Source of the DNA: Channallabes apus
Lineage: Eukaryota > Chordata > Actinopteri > Siluriformes > Clariidae
Length of the DNA stretch: 64,000 bases
NCBI GenBank assembly: GCA_030522415.1
Contig: CM060104.1
Coordinates: 24,237,325-24,301,324, forward strand
Direction of reading: 5' to 3'
Part shown: positions 54,318 to 64,000 of the stretch, piece by piece
Numbering within the stretch: the first letter of the stretch is position 1
Layout: each line of letters begins with the position of its first letter
Program-made: the position numbers and the translations under genes
The notes under the pieces: generated by a model
Told to the model about the DNA's origin: nothing
The model's input: only the letters and a program-made list of their open reading frames with translations
The model's database searches: none

Positions 54318-57300
54318 ATGGACCCAGCAGGGTTAGACGGAATGAGACGGGCACTGGAGATCCAAAGTGTGCTCCTCGGAAAGAACCAGGAGGAACTCAT
54401 CGCCACGAGACAAACTCTAGCTGACGTCATCTCCCAAGTACAACTGCTCCAGGTACCTACAGCTCAGACCTCACACTCCGGAACACCACGAGAGCCACGC
54501 CTACCAGCCCCTCCCACCTATGGGGGAGAACCAGGAACTTGCAGGTCCTTCCTCTCACAATGCTCACTGATTTTTGAGCTACAAACCTCCTCCTTCTCAT
54601 CAGAACGTTCCCGGGTGGCCTACATCATCACGCTACTAACCGATAGAGCCAGGGAGTGGAGTACAGCCCTCTGGGAGGCTCGCGACCCATGCTGCGAGAA
54701 CTTCGACAACTTCTCCAAGGAGATGAGGAGGGTCTTTGATCGCTCATTCGCCGGCAGGGAGGCTGGAACAAGGTTATTAAGACTTCATCAGGGATCCCGC
54801 TCTGCTTACGACTATGCCATCGAGTTCCGCACCCTAGCCGCTTCTAGTGGATGGAATGACAGAGCCCTAGCAGATGTTTTTCTGGAAGGGCTATCAGAAG
54901 CTCTTAAGGATGAGCTCATCTCCCGTGAAACCCCCACGGACCTCCACGAACTCATGGATCTCGCCGGGCGGGTCGACTCACGTCTCCAGTTAAGACGGCA
55001 CCCCAGAATAGGGCACGCGCCTCCTGCCCTGCAGCAAACCGATCAAGAGGAACCCATGCAGCTAGGCAGGACCCGCATCTCTGACGAGGAGAGACGCTGA
55101 CGCCGCCTACAAGGGGCGTGTTTTTACTGTGGAGCTTCAGGACACAGGCTTAAAGACTGCTCATTAAAAGGGAGCCCCCCCTAGTCAGACTGGGAACACT
55201 AGAGGGCTCCCCTCCTGATAGATTTCCACAATCACGTCCCCTACTTCCCATAAACCTAATCATCAGTGGTCAGGCTCACCCAATTCAGGCACTAATTGAC
55301 TCCGGCTCCGATCGAAATTTGACCATCGTGAATACGGTGAGAGCATTAAAGATCCCTGGCGTACCACTAGACACTCCGCTCGCCGTTCAGGCCTTGGATG
55401 GGAGCCGGCTTCCACCCATCATACTTAGAACCCCACCGTTAACCTTAAGAATGTCAGGGAACCACTCTGAGGAGATCTCCTTCTTCATTATGGAGAGATC
55501 ACATGCCGCCTTGGTCCTCGGACTTCCCTGGCTAGCCCTCCATGGACCCCAGATCGACTGGAACAAGCAAGTCATCACGGGTTGGAGCCCCTCATGCTCC
55601 ACGACATGCCTGCACTCAGCACTCCCTCCAACTCCTATCCTGGTCACGCCCCATGAAACCCCGGACATCTCCAGCGTACCCACCGAATACCATGATCTTG
55701 GGCAGGTCTTCAATAAGACCAGAGCCATGTCACTTCCGCCGCATCGACCATACGACTGTCCCATTGATCTTCTCCCGGGCACCTCTCCTCCGAAAGGCAG
55801 ACTTTACTCTCTGGCACACCAAGAAAGAGAGGCCATGAATAAGTATATCACAGATTCCCTCGCCGCCGGAATTATTCGTCCATCCTCCTCGCCTGCTGGG
55901 GCAGGATTTTTCTTCGTCAAGAAAAAAGACAAGTCCCTTCGTCCATGCATTGATTACAGAGGGCTTAACGAGATAACCGTCAGGAACCGCTACCCGTTAC
56001 CTCTCATGGCCACTGCCTTCGAACTTCTCCAAGGGGCGGACATTTTCACCAAGCTCGACCTACGAAACACTTATCACCTCGTCCGCATCCGGGAGGGCGA
56101 CGAGTGGAAAACTGCCTTCAACACACCCACTGGGCATTACGAGTATCTGGTGGTTCCGTTCGGACTGACCAACGCCCCTGCCGTATTCCAGGCCCTCATT
56201 AATGACGTTCTCCGTGACTTCTTGAATTCTTTCGTGTTCGTGTACTTGGACGACATTTTGATTTTTTCTCGAGGCCTGGAGGAGCACCGGCACCACATTC
56301 GCCAAGTTCTGCAGAGGCTCCTAGAGAACAATCTCTTTGTTAAAGCCGAGAAATGTGAGTTCCATACAACTTCCACAACGTTCCTAGGGTTTGTCATCTC
56401 TCCCTCCAGACTGGAGATGGAGCCCGCCAAGGTCCAGGCCGTCTCCAACTGGCCCACGCCAGCCTCTCGACGTGACTTCCAACGGTTCCTGGGGTTCGCG
56501 AACTTCTATCGCCGCTTCATCCGGGGTTACAGTTCTGTCGCCGCCCCCCTCACCTCCCTGACTTCCTCCAAGACACAGTTCTGCTGGAACAACGAGGCAG
56601 ACAAGGCCTTCGCGGACCTCAAGAAGCGGTTCACCTCAGCCCCCATACTCACCATACCCGATCCATCTCGCCAGTTTGTGGTAGAAGTGGACGCCTCCAA
56701 CACTGGCGTTGGGGGAATTCTCTCCTAAAGATCCCCGCGAGACAACAAGCTGCACCCCTGCTCATTCTACTCCCGCCGTCTATCTCCAGCTGAGAGAAAT
56801 TATGACGTAGGCGACCGAGAGCTCCTGGCCATCAAGTTAGCACTAGAGGAGTGGAGACATTGGCTGGAGGGGACCGAGCTTCCCTTCATAGTGTGGACCG
56901 ATCACAGGAACTTAGAGTACCTGCGCACCGCCAAAAGACTCAATGCCCGCCAAGCTCGGTGGTCGCTGTTCTTCTCAAGATTCAATTTCACCCTGTCCTA
57001 CCGCTCAGGTTCTAAGAACATGAAGCCTGATGCCCTCTCACGTCAGTTCTCCCTCCCACAAGATCCCACACCATGCCAACCCATTCTACCATCTCGTTGT
57101 CTCGTTGCCGCCTTAGAGCTAGACATCGAGACCAAAGTCAAGCAGGCATTGACTCAGGAGCCCGGCCCAAGCAATGTCCCCCCAGATCGCCTCTTTGTTC
57201 CCCCCGGTCTGCGCCCGCAGGTCCTGAAGTGGGGTCATGGATCCAAGCTGTCCTGTCACCCAGGCTCTGCCCGAACGCTCTTTATCATACAACAGCGTTT

Positions 57301-58267
57301 CTGGTGGTCCACGATGGGGAGGGATGTCTCCAGCTTTGTGGCAGCCTGCGACATCTGCACCCGCTGCAAACCCAACAACCGTCCTCCGGCTGGCCTCCTC
57401 AGACCCTTACCCATACCTCACCGTCCCTGGTCGCATATTTCGCTGGACTTTGTAACAGGGCTACCCTCATCTGACGGAAACACTTGCATCCTGACCATTG
57501 TTGACCGCTTCTCCAAGTCCGTCCACCTAGTCCCGCTCCCCAAGCTCCCGTCCGCCAAAGAGACCGCAGAGCAATTGATACTTCATGTTTTTCGTCTTCA
57601 CGGCCTCCCCACCGACATAGTTTCAGACCGTGGCCCTCAATTCACCTCACGCTTCTGGGGGGCCTTTTGTAAACTCATCGGAGCCTCTCCTAGCCTATCT
57701 TCTGGTTTTCATCCCCAATCCAACGGCCAAACAGAACGAAAAAACCAAGCAATGGAAGTCTCCCTCCGGTGTATGACTACTCGTGATGCCACCACCTGGA
57801 GTAAGTTTCTCCCGTGGGTCGAGTACGGTCACAACTCCCTACCATCTGCCTCAACGGGCCTCTCTCCGTTCCAGTGCTGCCTGGGCTACCAACCACCACT
57901 GTTCCCCACTCAAGAGGAGGAGGTAGAGGTCCCCTCGGCACAACACTTTATCCGCCGCTGCAGACGTACATGGTTACGAGCCAGACGATCCCTGCTGCAA
58001 GCATCCCGCTTATACAAGAGACAGGCGGACCGTCATCGCTCCAAGACTCCCAGGTATCACATAGGAGACAGAGTCATGCTCGCCACCAGAGACATTCCCC
58101 TAAAGACACTTTCCCGCAAGCTCTCTCCCCGTTTCATCGGACCCTTCACCAGGATAATCAACCCGTGCGCTGTCCGTCTCCTACTCCCATCGTCTATGCG
58201 ACGCATCCACCCCACCTTCCATGTGTCCCAGCTACGACGCATTGTAAACTGTACTCTCTGGCGCTGA
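54318..58267 (+). pseudogene. gag-pol: Gag-Pol of the third chromovirus, broken
   Basis: Gag begins at 54318 (MDPAGLDG). A TGA at about 55098 interrupts just before the CCHC knuckle ([14 protein letters not shown]), and a frameshift follows near 55175. Protease (LIDSGSDRN) and RT (YLDDILIFS) continue to a TAA at 56726, where the relatives have Gln in LSQRS. Both stops fit C-to-T changes. RNase H and integrase ([25 protein letters not shown]) then run in frame to [10 protein letters not shown]. There the deletion joins LTR sequence, so the chromodomain is gone. Confidence 0.9.
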
Positions 58268-58670
58268 TTTCACCCAGCTTATAAGGAAGTGCAGCGCGCT
58301 GCCTCGCGCTGGATTATTGTGTGTTTTTTTGGCCATAGTTTTCTCGCGTTTCTGTTCATGACTTTTCACGTTGCCGATCTCGCTTGCTTCTCGTTTTTCC
58401 CCTCGCCTCCTGATTTGGATTATTGCCACGCTTGGATTTAACGGCTTTGAACTTTCGATTTCGTTTCTCGACCACGGCTCAGCTTCACGTTTTTGCTCGA
58501 CGCCCTCGCTGACTGATCACACGGCTTTGATCTCTTGCTCTCCTCCTCGAGCACAGCTCAGCTTCACGTTTTGGCTCGACACCCTCGCCGACTGATCACA
58601 CGGCTTTGATCTCTCGCTCTCTACCTGCAACTGGGTCCACTTTCACAGTCCACGTTCTGCATCCGCGACA
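58257..58670 (+). repeat. 3' LTR remnant of the third chromovirus
   Basis: It matches 53885-54298. Its junction with integrase at CTCTCTGGCGC shares TCTGGC with the LTR interior, a 6-bp microhomology consistent with deletion by end joining. Confidence 0.9.
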
Positions 58671-59313
58671 TTATCACCATTGTTTAGGCATTAGGGCACA
58701 GTATGTCAGGGTGGGGGACTGTACCTCTGAAACCCTTTCCAGCAGCACAGGGGCAGCATTAGGGACTGTACATGCCCCTTTCCTATTCATTGCATACACC
58801 TTGTACTTCACGTACAACTCTAGAGTTATGCTTCATGCAGAAGTTCTCAGTTGACACTGCCATTATGGGATGTATCAGGGATGGACAGGAGGTTGAGTAC
58901 AGAAGGCTGGTCAAGGACTTTGTGGCATGGTGCAACCTAAACATCTCTACAACTCCATTGTGAAAAAAAGTATGCTAAGTATATTAAATCCAAGCATATT
59001 TAAGTATGCTTGCAGCAGACTAATGTTTAGTATACTTGGTGTGCTATTTTTGACATACTAATTTTGTGCTAAATATATTTTAATTGTAATTCAGTTGTAG
59101 TAAAGCATAACTTTAAGTGTATTTAGTGTACTTTTATGTGCTAAATTGAGAAAATTTTAAGTATACTTAGTATTATTATTAGTAAAGTCTATGGCTGTGT
59201 GTGTACTAACTTACATACCTGACAGTAATTAATACAATTTAAGTATATATTTAATGTATTATAAGTACATTACAGCTATTTTTACTGTTACAAAATACAT
59301 GATTAATGTACTA

Positions 59314-60164
59314 CAGTTGTTACAAAATCGGAGCGTCGTATTTAACGTCGCCGCCGCATTACGGCATGTGCATTTGCTGTGCATTTGCTTGCTTTTACCA
59401 CTGAGTGGCGCTATATAACTACAGACTGACGCCTCATGCCTTACATTCTCTGTCTCATTAATGAGACGTGTCCCATTAAATAATACACGTAGTAGCCGAT
59501 AACATCAAGTGAAACACTGTAGTTGATCGAATTCATAATCACAGTACTATAATTACAGTACAAATGTAGAATTCAAATTAAATCAAATCTTATTAAGATC
59601 AAATTTAAGCACAATAAATATTAACACAGTGAGCCTTTAGATTTTATCACGTGTAATTAGAAAAGAAGTGTGTATGGTTTTATTTAAATATAATTTTCTA
59701 AACCAATAAGATAAAAATAACACCAAGTTATTATTATAACAGGCTTACTTCGAAGTAAGCTTGTTATAATAATAACTTGGTGTTATTTGATCTTATTGGT
59801 TTATAAATTTATATTTAAATAAATAGTAAACTTGGCCGATTTCATTATAATTTTGTTTGATGAGTGGGGCTTGAAAATTCTCTTGAAAAATATGGTCATT
59901 TATTTCAGTTAATAAATCTACTATAATTTTTTTTTTACTCATTATTGTACAGTACACATTAATAGCTCTGGTTCAGATTTTTCATGTTTGTTGTGGAAAT
60001 TACCATCACTGTTGTATTTACTGCGATGAATGAAAATGTCACTTTGCGCCACCTGGCGGCCATTTTACGAATGACTTTGAAATGCAACTGATTTATTTTG
60101 GCCGCTGTTGCCTTTAAACGGCGGTATACGCGGCGAGATCGCCATTCCAATTTTGTAACCACTG
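59314..60164. mobile_element. TA-flanked foldback MITE with central palindrome
   Basis: The ends CAGTTGTTACAAAATCGG and inverse of CAGTGGTTACAAAATTGG are flanked by TA. It supplies the empty site for the 7445-12308 insertion (at 59435-59450). Confidence 0.75.
59699..59806. repeat. Near-perfect 108-bp palindrome
   Basis: Centred on TTCGAA at 59749-59754. Arms of about 52 bases with very few mismatches (ACCAATAAGAT...AACACCAAGTTATTATTATAAC...GCTTAC). Confidence 0.9.
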
Positions 60165-60171
60165 TATGAGG

Positions 60172-60545
60172 GCGGCACGGTGGTGTAGTGGTTAGCACTG
60201 TCGCCTTGCACCTCCAGGGTCTGGGTTCGATTCCCCGGCCAGGCTCGATTCCCGTCTCTGTGTGCATGGAGTTTGCATGTTCTCCCCGTGCTTGGTGGGT
60301 TTCCTCCGGGTACTCCGGTTTCCTCCCACAGTCCAAAGATATGCAGGTTAGGCTAATTGGCGTTCCTAAATTGCCCGTAGTGTGTGATTGGGTGTGTGAG
60401 TGTGTGTATGTGTGTGTGCCCTGCGATGGATTGGCACCCTGTCCAGGGTGTACCCCGTCTAGTGCCCGAAGTCTCCTGGGATAGGCTCCAGGTCCTCCGC
60501 GACCCTGAACACAGGATTAAGCGGTATAGAAAATGAATGAATGAA
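60172..60545 (+). repeat. SINE family B, full-length, with inverted head fragment after it
   Basis: The head GGCGGCACGGTGGTGTAGTGG has pol III A and B boxes (B box GGTTCGATTCC). The body contains GTTCTCCCCGTGCTTGGTGGG and CCCTGTCCAGGGTG, with a TGAA tandem tail. At 60559-60588 the first 28 bases recur inverted (GTGCTAACCACTACACCACCG). Confidence 0.85.
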
Positions 60546-61439
60546 TGAATATCCTCGGAATAAGTGCTAACCACTACACCACCGTGCCGTCTTATTTTGA
60601 GGATTTTTTTTTTTTTTTAAATATGCCAAATGTACATTGAAAAACAAGTTTAAATAAGTATACTTTGGAAATTAGACCAACATTTCACTTAAAGTATATT
60701 TTCCAATAATCTATTTTTGGAAAGTGTACTATAATACAATTATTTTTAAGTATATTTAATGTTTAATTCCAAAATTTGGTAAAAGCATGATGTTAGTATA
60801 CTGTACTTTTTATATATTAACTGATGGTACAATTTTTTGTTAGGATATTTGCAGTGTATTATCGAGGATTTCAATATATTTGTAATACACTAAAATATTT
60901 TTTTTTCACAAGGGCTAAAGATCTTTAAGACCAAGGAGATGGTTTCATTAGTCTGGGTCACCCTTGCTACATGTTTCCATCGAGTGAGTGAATTTTGAGA
61001 GGGTCAGGTCATACAGATACCTGGGGCAATTTGGATGACAAACTGGACTGGTCAGTGAACACAGGGTATCTGTATAATAAATGTCAGAGCTAGCTGGTCT
61101 TCCTCAGGAGACTAGGATCTTTTAAAATCTGTAAAAATCTCCTGGTTATATTTTATAAGTCAGTCATCTCCAGTTTACCTTTCTACGCGATAGTGTGCTG
61201 GGGAGGTAGTCTCAAAAACAGAGATGTCACGTGATTGTACAAAGTGGTCAGAAGAGCAGGTTCAGTGGTTGGTCTGGAGCTGGACTCTCTCGAGAAAGTG
61301 GTAGAAAAGAGGACACATAAAAACATGCTGTCCATCACGGCAACCTTGACCACCCACAGCACATAGTATTCTCCAACCAGAAGAGTGTGTTCAGGAGTGT
61401 GGTGCGGATGACATTTGTTCCACACCACTTAAGCACATC

Positions 61440-64000
61440 TGTAGGATTTTTGATTTCAGTTTTATTAGTTTTATTTTAGTTTTATTCACTCCTTAAAGGC
61501 CCATCATCATTATACTAAGTTTGTCAAGAGTGTTCTTTGGTGTGTGAGCAGGTGGACCCAAACACAAGGGTTCAGTCGGCAGGCAACAAGCTAACGAAAA
61601 GCTCAGGAAGACCATTGTAGTGAAGTGAAATTGCTGATCCAGGGCATGGTCAAGAAAGCAAAAGTGTGAGTTCAAAGCCATGAGATGAATCCAAACCAGG
61701 AGAAGAGGCATGACTGTGATATAAAGTGAAAGTTAAATGTGAACCTGTGAAATCTATCTGAGAAATAGAAATGCTGAAGAATTGGGCTAGAGGGTAAAAT
61801 GCTTATTAACCCTCATGAGTTTTTTTTTATTTTATAAAAAGCACCTTATTGTTTTCTGTATACAAATATGGTACCTGGCTCCACACCCTAACTTTAGCCA
61901 CATAAAGGCAGAAATGACCTGGTGTCGGTTCCCCTTCTCACGCCATCCTTCTCTGAGTCACTATTTAAATTGTATGTGATGACATAATCAGCATGAAAAT
62001 CAGTGTGCTACGTCATTTAGTAACATCTTTAGTAACATCTTGTGACATTCCCAGGAAGATTTTTGACAATGCTGTTTTTAAACCATAACCCCTCTACCTC
62101 ACCTAATACAGCCTACACAGTAGGGGCACATAGCACAGTTTCTGTTGAAAATCATCATTAATCACCCTGACGCTGATCCCGGTGTTGTGTGTGTGTGTTT
62201 TTTAATTTTTTTTATTATTCATTTTAAAAAAGCAATACAAACCTCACATTTTTGTGAGCTAACAATTCTGACTAGTTCTTTCTGCTACAGAACACCATTG
62301 TGTTCCACCTTCTCTATACCCCGATCCATTCTTTTGCTATATGGCCCAACCCTATACTGGGATGTAACATGTGTGCTTTATTTCACCTCTTATAAACTGA
62401 CAAATGTGGAGTCTAACACCTGGCTATCCTCTATTGTTGTGTATGTGTGTTTGCGTTTTCTATTCTGAGACTTTCATAAAAGTAACAAATGCAAAATTGC
62501 TTTTTCGCTCCTAACTTTACTTAACTTATATGTTGGACCTCTTGTGCATGTTGGATCTTTGTGTCCTATGGTCAGATCTACAGGTAGCCTGTACTGCAGG
62601 AGATAGACTCCCATCATCTCCTAATTGCTATGTTGACTTTAATCAGAGAATTTTGAAGCGACTGTTTTAAAATTATTGTTATTTATCTAATTTTATTTTT
62701 GTGGAACCCCCCTTACTATTTTCAATAGATGCAACATTCATACCAATGTAAAACTACTAAACAAAGAAAAATGGAGCTTGGTTACAAATTTAACTTGGCT
62801 AAATTGTAACAGAGATGTCAATGTAATGAAATATCTGTGAAACTGAGTAAACTAAATGCCATGGCCTGGGGATGTGCAAATTTTTACACTCAGATCTGCC
62901 CCTGTCCATCACTCTGATTTTGGAATAGTTTTATGAAAATAAGGACAAGGGGACAAGGTAGTTTGCATAGGCTGTTTTGCCTGAAGGAAGACCTTCTCAA
63001 AAAGCAGCTAATTTTATTACCAAATTAGGAAAACAACTATGAAGGTGACAGACATAAAGTAAACATATAAAATTGGATGGTTTGTGTACAAAAAGTTCTG
63101 AGTAAACTGTATCTGTGCTGAGTGGGGCATCACTTGATGTTTTTGATTCTCAATATGTAGTTTTCAACCATAAGCCATTTTACTATAAAAACTGAGATTG
63201 AGATGAAGAAGTATTTAATAGAAAATGTTGTTAAACTTTATACGCAGTTAAAAAGAGTGCAGCTAGTTTGAAAAACATTAAGCCTAATTCAGCAAATTGG
63301 AATAAATATTTTATGTATTTTATCCCCCTTAAAAAAAATATATTTAGACAAAATATACTGAGTAGATACTGAATCATAAAACATGGATGCATAGGCAAGG
63401 CATGAGCTTGTTGGATTACTTTGCTACTTCAAACAAAGTCATTGCATTTAGTTTGTCTATTGGAACAGAGGACTGTGATGGACATCTTGATTTGATTCAA
63501 GTCATGCTTAAGGATTGAGGAAAGCAGTCTAACTATATAAAACTATTAAAAACGTATACACTTCTTATCTAAATGTACCTGTATAAAACATGACATTAAT
63601 GCCCCCTTCAATATTTTAACAATTTTGTAGTGGCCGCATTGCATCTCTTTTCCCTACCCAACCTCAAATTCGTATTAGTAAAATGGGCACTTGACATGAA
63701 TAAATCAAATGTTAATTTTTGACGATAAGCCAATTAGATGAAAAGTCATTTTGATGTTTTAATTAATGACTTAATTTTAACGACAACATTAATAAAAGAA
63801 ATGCAACAAAAATTATGGTGAAAAACTGTGAAGAAAATCACCAGGACAAATAAAGACGAGACAAAATCATTGGCTCTGTTGTGGCAGACAATCTAGATTG
63901 ACAATTGCAATTCTCATCTCAAAACACTGAAGGTTGTTTTCTTTTATTTCTTTTTATTTGCATGTATCCGTTTGAAGATGCAAATCCTCTCTGTGTCCAT
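61440..64000. other. No gene seen
   Basis: AT-rich sequence without supported ORFs; an open stretch at 62145-62468 lacks any recognisable domain. Bases 61540-61690 (GTGGACCCAAACACAAGGG, then CAGG/AAGC-rich text) faintly resemble the reversed Sushi-type LTR R-U5 and may be an old LTR piece. The rest may be ordinary intergenic or intronic sequence. Confidence 0.35.

Larger units (their letters stand above)
53743..58670 (+). mobile_element. Sushi-type chromovirus, third copy, 3' internal deletion
   Basis: The 5' LTR is 53743-54298 (556 bp); the 3' LTR remnant is 58257-58670. The 5-bp duplication TTATC (53738-53742 and 58671-58675) is perfect. The LTRs differ at about six positions over 414 shared bases. 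The pol 3' end and the first 143 bases of the 3' LTR were removed by one deletion. Confidence 0.95.
58959..60912. mobile_element. AT-rich MITE inserted in the Rex-like LINE, itself holding nested repeats
   Basis: The ends TTGTGAAAAAAAGTAT and inverse of TTGTGAAAAAAAAATAT bound it, and LINE homology resumes at once on both sides. The own sequence (58959-59313 and 60590-60912) is rich in AAGTATA/TATACTT words. No transposase. The target duplication is unclear. Confidence 0.7.
58685..61430 (+). pseudogene. Rex-like LINE reverse transcriptase, split by a MITE
   Basis: The first part (58685-58960) reads QYVRVGDCTSETLSSSTGA, VHAPFLF and FVAWCNLN. The second (60913-61430) resumes with LKIFKTKEMV and continues YRYLGQ, DDKLDWSV, LVFLRRLGSFK, FYAIVCWGG and ELDSLEKVVEKR, matching the LINE at 20423-20980. 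The catalytic ADD region is decayed (VDTAIMG). Several frameshifts. The 5' half is missing, and the third chromovirus abuts it. Confidence 0.75.

Noticed and set aside
62145..62468. 107-codon ORF near the window end
   Set aside because: Hydrophobic, low-complexity, no recognised domain and no supporting gene structure.
1..64000. CRISPR array
   Set aside because: No regularly spaced direct repeats with unique spacers; the tandem arrays are minisatellites and microsatellites in eukaryotic DNA.

Overview
The window looks like AT-rich, repeat-saturated teleost nuclear DNA. The evidence is the tRNA-headed fish SINEs, L2/CR1-group and Rex-like LINEs, Tc1, hAT and piggyBac elements, Sushi-type (Tf1/sushi) chromoviruses, and a fish-style secreted C-type lectin gene with phase-1 CTLD exons. 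The exact species cannot be told; an otophysan such as a catfish or characin is a guess. No bacterial, CRISPR or rRNA features were seen.

Layout. 1-4151: 3' part of an endogenous retrovirus on the + strand, with the env TM end, a separate accessory ORF behind a splice acceptor, and a long 3' LTR. The U3 region of that LTR carries CRE-like repeats and a convincing antisense two-exon gene. 4598-6724: 5'-truncated L2-type LINE (-). 6950-12411: an old MITE split by a 4.86-kb insertion (7445-12308) with 26-bp TIRs and a TA target duplication. That insertion holds a promoter-like, two-exon transcription unit. 13163-16130: two L2 LINE pieces. 18464-20980: LINE ORF1 remnant, a hAT MITE and a Rex-like LINE. 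21429-23616: a triple nest, a Tc1-like element split by a hAT MITE that itself holds a solo LTR.

24076-48538 is the one recognisable host gene: a five-exon secreted protein with two C-type lectin domains. All splice phases agree and give a 315-residue product. Three of its four introns contain transposons. The last intron has only about 210 bp of non-transposon sequence but spans 18.9 kb. It holds a Harbinger-like MITE into which a foldback repeat, a piggyBac, a Tc1 element, a dead Sushi-type retrotransposon and a near-pristine Sushi-type retrotransposon (31370-37475, LTRs differing at one position by eye) have accumulated.

48539-53742: gene 3' flank, a minus-strand solo LTR with a 4-bp target duplication, a second Harbinger-like copy, a small HTH-bearing MITE and a SINE. 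53743-58670: a third Sushi-type retrotransposon with an internal deletion into its 3' LTR. 58685-61430: a Rex-like LINE split by a MITE that itself holds a foldback element and a SINE. 61440-64000: nothing clearly recognised.

Four points deserve most attention: the antisense spliced gene inside the retroviral LTR; the Kozak-start, LTR-encoded repeat extension fused in frame to Gag-Pol in the youngest retrotransposon; the gene-bearing TA-flanked insertion proven by an empty-site paralogue; and the lectin gene reconstructed across its transposon-filled introns.
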